Shown: piece after piece, positions 13,076-15,635 of the stretch
How positions within the stretch are numbered: position 1 is the stretch's first letter
How the letters are laid out: the number at the start of each line of letters is the position of its first letter
Assembly: GCA_934699305.1 (NCBI GenBank)
Contig: CAKUWM010000036.1
Coordinates: 1-15,635, forward strand
DNA: 15,635 bases
Source of the DNA: an uncultured Saprospiraceae bacterium
GTDB lineage: Bacteria > Bacteroidota > Bacteroidia > Chitinophagales > Saprospiraceae
Direction of reading: 5' to 3'
Translations under genes and position numbers: made by a program
The notes under the pieces: model-generated
Seen by the model: the letters and a program-made list of their open reading frames with translations, nothing else
Told to the model about the DNA's origin: nothing
Database searches by the model: none

Positions 13076-15535
13076 ATGAAATACACAGTTTTATTCTTTC
13101 TTTCTTTATGGAGTATCGGACTTTTTGCACAGTTGCCTTTTGGGGGCATGTCTGCCAAGGGTGTCGGTAAGATGTCCGGTGGAATTATCGACAGTATCAG
13201 TCGTGAGCCCGTGCAATATGTATCGATTGCGCTACACAAAGCCGGAAAGACTGATCCTATTGATGGCGTCCTAACCGATAATAAGGGAATGTTTTATTTC
13301 AAAGAGTTGAGGAATGGGAAATATGACGTATATATTTCATATTTAGGCTATCAGCGCAAAACGATTGCCAATGTGATGATATCTGATTCTCTTTCCGATC
13401 AGATGCTGGGTCGTATCTTTATCAGCCCGGAAGCTAAGTTACTCAATGAAGTCGTCATCAAAGGGGAACAAGGTATCGTCGAAAATAAAATAGATCGAAT
13501 GGTGTATAATGCCTCCAAAGATATCTCCAACAAAGGTGGCAATGCTGCCGATGTATTGCGGAAAGTTCCAACATTGAGCGTTGACCTCGATGGCAATCTA
13601 TCAATGCGGGGTAGCCAAAGCATACGGGTACTCATCAATGGCAAGCCCTCAGCCGTCATGGCTTCAAGTGTAGCCGATGCCCTTAAGATGATCCCTTCCG
13701 ACGAAATCGATAAAGTAGAAGTCCTCACCAGCCCCGGTGCCAAATACGACGCCGAAGGCAGTGCCGGCATCGTCAACATCATCACCAAGCGCAAGACCAT
13801 CAAGGGATTTAGCGGCAATGTAAGCCTTTCCGCCGGCACCAAAAGTGCATTTGGCGGCGCTAACGCCACTTTAAAAATGGAAAAAGTCTCCTTTACTGCC
13901 GGATTGGGCGGATTTGGGTGGAGATCCAAAGGGAATCTAACTTCTGAACGCATTGCGGGCGACTACCTTTTGACACAATCAGGTCGTAACGACTTGAACG
14001 GCTTGGGTGGCCGTGGCAATATAGGCATCGATTATGATATGACAGACAAAGACAACATCGCAGCCAGTGTATCTTTCGGCAAATTTGGGATGAACTTAGA
14101 CAACTCCATCGTCTCCAACCAAAGCTTTGCCGGAATAACCAATCAACACTATCGTAGAGATCAGACAAGCGTTAACGACAACTTCAGTACGGATGCCAAC
14201 TTAGACTATAAGCATAAGTTTAAAAAAGAGAAGCAAGAACTAACTATCTCAGGACAATATTCCAACAACTATCGTCCTTCGCACTATGAAATCAATCAAT
14301 TGAATGATCTTGAAATACTGAACTTCCAAGAATTCAGCAAAAACAAAGGTACTAACCGCGAAATTACTGCTCAAGCAGACTATTCCCATCCGTTTTCCAA
14401 GAAGTTTACGCTCGACTTGGGAGCTAAGTCCATCTTCAGAAGGATAGAGAGCAATTATTTCTATGACACAACCAATATTGCCAATGGTGCCATCATAAGG
14501 GATGAAGGAAGGTCCAATTCCTTTGGATACCTCCAGAATGTTGTGGCAGGATATACAGAAGGTACATGGAATATCACGGATCACTTAGGCTTAAAGGCAG
14601 GTGTACGCTATGAAGCCACAACAATAGAAGGTGACATCTTCAAAGACTCTCACCTCTTAGACAACAAGTATGACAACCTGATGCCAAGTGGAACTCTGTC
14701 TTACAAATGGGGAAGCAACGGTCTGAAGCTGGCGTACAATCAAAGATTACAAAGACCTTCACTCTTCTATCTCAATCCTTATACCAATCAAGCTGATCCC
14801 AAAAATATTACTGTAGGTAATCCATCACTGGACGCTGAAATATCTCACAACATCGAATTAGGCTTCAATAAATTTTTTGGGCTTAGTTCCTTGAATGCTG
14901 CCATCTATCGAAGATTTACCAACAATGCCATTGAAGCAGTCAGACTCATCAAAGGCGATACCATCGTGACCACCTACTTCAACCAAGCCAACAACACAAA
15001 TACCGGTATCAACCTGAGTGGCAATATCATGAAGGGTTACAAGTTTATGGTAGGTGGCAACATTGACCTTTCTTATGTCGAGGTCGAAAACAAAACCCTG
15101 GGAATCAACAACACAGGTATCAACTACGGTGTCAACGGCTTCCTCAACTGGACCATCTATGAATCTTGGGGTGTACAGGCTTATGGCGGCTTTAGAGGGC
15201 CTACTATAACATCTCAAGGCAAGTCCACCAGCTTTTACTTCTATGGTATCGGCGCTAAACGTGACCTCATGAACAAGAAAGCCACCTTATCCATTGGCTT
15301 AGACAACCCATTTACACCCTATCAAAAGATGAAAACCGAGCTCAACGTGAATGGAGCTCAATTTAATTCTGTCAATAAATTCTATGCTTTCGGTGGAAGA
15401 ATAAGCTTCAATTGGATGTTTGGAAAAATGTCCTTCTCCAATAATAAGAACAATCAGGGCATCGAGAATGATGACCTCAAAAAAGGCAACGACGGCCAGG
15501 GAATGGGCGGTCAAGGTATGGGCGGAATAAAATAG
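13076..15535 (+). CDS. Outer-membrane beta-barrel receptor with carboxypeptidase-regulatory-like domain (TonB-dependent receptor family)
   Basis: 819 residues from ATG 13076; an ATG two codons earlier (13070) is equally open, but MKYTVLFFLSLWSIGLFA is the more typical signal peptide start, cleaved before QLP. Residues about 34-105 form a CarboxypepD_reg-like beta domain (SGGIIDSISREPVQYVSIAL, then GMFYFKELRNGKYDVYISYL). Residues about 125-240 are a plug: NEVVIKG, GGNAADVLRKVPTLSVDLDG, RVLINGKPS and DEIDKVEVLTSPGAKYDAEG ending GIVNIITKR. The rest is a beta-barrel with alternating aromatic/polar strands, closing near GGRISFNWMFGKMSF. This fits the Bacteroidota OMP_b-brl receptor type, not SusC: it is too short and no susD is adjacent. 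The ligand is unknown. A 32-residue tail follows the barrel and ends in a Gly/Met repeat. It is probably monocistronic, with its own promoter and a downstream hairpin. Confidence 0.88.
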   Translation: MKYTVLFFLSLWSIGLFAQLPFGGMSAKGVGKMSGGIIDSISREPVQYVSIALHKAGKTDPIDGVLTDNKGMFYFKELRNGKYDVYISYLGYQRKTIANVMISDSLSDQMLGRIFISPEAKLLNEVVIKGEQGIVENKIDRMVYNASKDISNKGGNAADVLRKVPTLSVDLDGNLSMRGSQSIRVLINGKPSAVMASSVADALKMIPSDEIDKVEVLTSPGAKYDAEGSAGIVNIITKRKTIKGFSGNVSLSAGTKSAFGGANATLKMEKVSFTAGLGGFGWRSKGNLTSERIAGDYLLTQSGRNDLNGLGGRGNIGIDYDMTDKDNIAASVSFGKFGMNLDNSIVSNQSFAGITNQHYRRDQTSVNDNFSTDANLDYKHKFKKEKQELTISGQYSNNYRPSHYEINQLNDLEILNFQEFSKNKGTNREITAQADYSHPFSKKFTLDLGAKSIFRRIESNYFYDTTNIANGAIIRDEGRSNSFGYLQNVVAGYTEGTWNITDHLGLKAGVRYEATTIEGDIFKDSHLLDNKYDNLMPSGTLSYKWGSNGLKLAYNQRLQRPSLFYLNPYTNQADPKNITVGNPSLDAEISHNIELGFNKFFGLSSLNAAIYRRFTNNAIEAVRLIKGDTIVTTYFNQANNTNTGINLSGNIMKGYKFMVGGNIDLSYVEVENKTLGINNTGINYGVNGFLNWTIYESWGVQAYGGFRGPTITSQGKSTSFYFYGIGAKRDLMNKKATLSIGLDNPFTPYQKMKTELNVNGAQFNSVNKFYAFGGRISFNWMFGKMSFSNNKNNQGIENDDLKKGNDGQGMGGQGMGGIK
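15497..15526 (+). repeat. 15-nt tandem repeat encoding QGMGG twice
   Basis: CAGGGAATGGGCGGT (15497-15511) is followed by CAAGGTATGGGCGGA (15512-15526), with three mismatches. The copies encode the QGMGG-QGMGG tail of the receptor. It is an in-frame duplication that can change copy number without a frameshift. Confidence 0.7.
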
Positions 15536-15539
15536 TTGA

Positions 15540-15575
15540 ATCCACATTCAGCATATACGAATGCTGAATGTGGGT
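15540..15575 (+). terminator. 13-bp perfect hairpin after the receptor gene
   Basis: CCACATTCAGCAT (15542-15554), loop ATACGA, ATGCTGAATGTGG (15561-15573); A-U and G-U pairs extend the stem at both ends. It begins 5 bp after the stop. Only GGTTAAAT follows, so the T-run is poor. The symmetry suits a shared terminator if a minus-strand gene ends beyond it. Confidence 0.65.
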
Positions 15576-15635
15576 TAAATCACAGTGACCGGTGGCTCCA
15601 AAGCCTGCTTTTCTCGCTACTGCAGAGTATATACC

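Noticed and set aside
13399..13953. Long minus-strand open frame (184 codons) inside the receptor gene
   Set aside because: It is a mirror of the receptor's coding frame, with no promoter and an unlikely Leu/Pro/Arg-rich product.
13076..15535. SusC/SusD-type glycan uptake locus
   Set aside because: The receptor is about 200 residues shorter than typical SusC, and no SusD-like lipoprotein or glycoside hydrolase is present.
15583..15635. Possible end of a minus-strand gene at the right edge
   Set aside because: One minus frame ends in TGA just before the shared hairpin, but 17 codons without a recognisable motif are too few to call.
1..15635. CRISPR array, tRNA/rRNA genes, insertion sequence or prophage
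   Set aside because: No regularly spaced direct repeats, cloverleaf-like sequences, rRNA segments, transposase motifs or phage genes were seen on either strand.

Overview
The window looks like chromosomal DNA of a member of the Bacteroidota, possibly the Saprospiria/Chitinophagia/Sphingobacteriia side of the phylum. Seen: a single-chain MurF-alanine racemase fusion, a secreted DUF1573 protein, an outer-membrane barrel protein with a carboxypeptidase-regulatory-like N-domain, moderately AT-rich DNA, no clear Shine-Dalgarno sequences, and good TAnnTTTG -7 boxes before several genes. The genus cannot be told from the sequence.

Layout. 1-430 (-): N-terminal part of a sodium:solute symporter that runs off the left edge. 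431-690: divergent gap with a FabG-side promoter and a possible operator. 691-1434 (+): FabG-type short-chain reductase, followed by three stacked hairpins. 1657-3045 (+): an unrecognised, helix-rich 462-residue protein. 3109-5574 (-): MurF-Alr fusion, convergent with the orphan. 5702-6994 (-): PurD, separated from murF-alr by a long inverted repeat. 7271-7792 (-): secreted DUF1573 protein with a textbook terminator. 7793-8295: the largest gap (503 bp, very AT-rich). 8296-10674 (+): single-chain alpha+beta E1 of a 2-oxoacid dehydrogenase. 10689-11426 (+): DPM1-like glycosyltransferase 14 bp downstream, probably the same transcript. 11554-12816 (+): membrane-anchored calcineurin-like phosphoesterase. 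12837-12963: GC-rich intergenic repeat-like element. 13076-15535 (+): outer-membrane beta-barrel receptor, closed by a 13-bp perfect hairpin.

How the genes fit together. Most are core or envelope genes: peptidoglycan precursor synthesis (MurF-Alr), purine synthesis (PurD), possible lipid synthesis (FabG-type enzyme; the E1 may supply branched acyl primers), polyprenyl-phosphate sugar synthesis, an envelope phosphoesterase and an outer-membrane receptor. No phage, transposase, CRISPR array, toxin-antitoxin pair, rRNA or tRNA gene was found. I see no convincing new multi-gene system. The points most worth a second look are the orphan helical protein with its structured leader region, three TTG start codons among eight complete genes, the GC-rich repeat-like element, a palindrome beside the fabG promoter, and unusual cofactor-site residues in the E1 and FabG-type enzymes.
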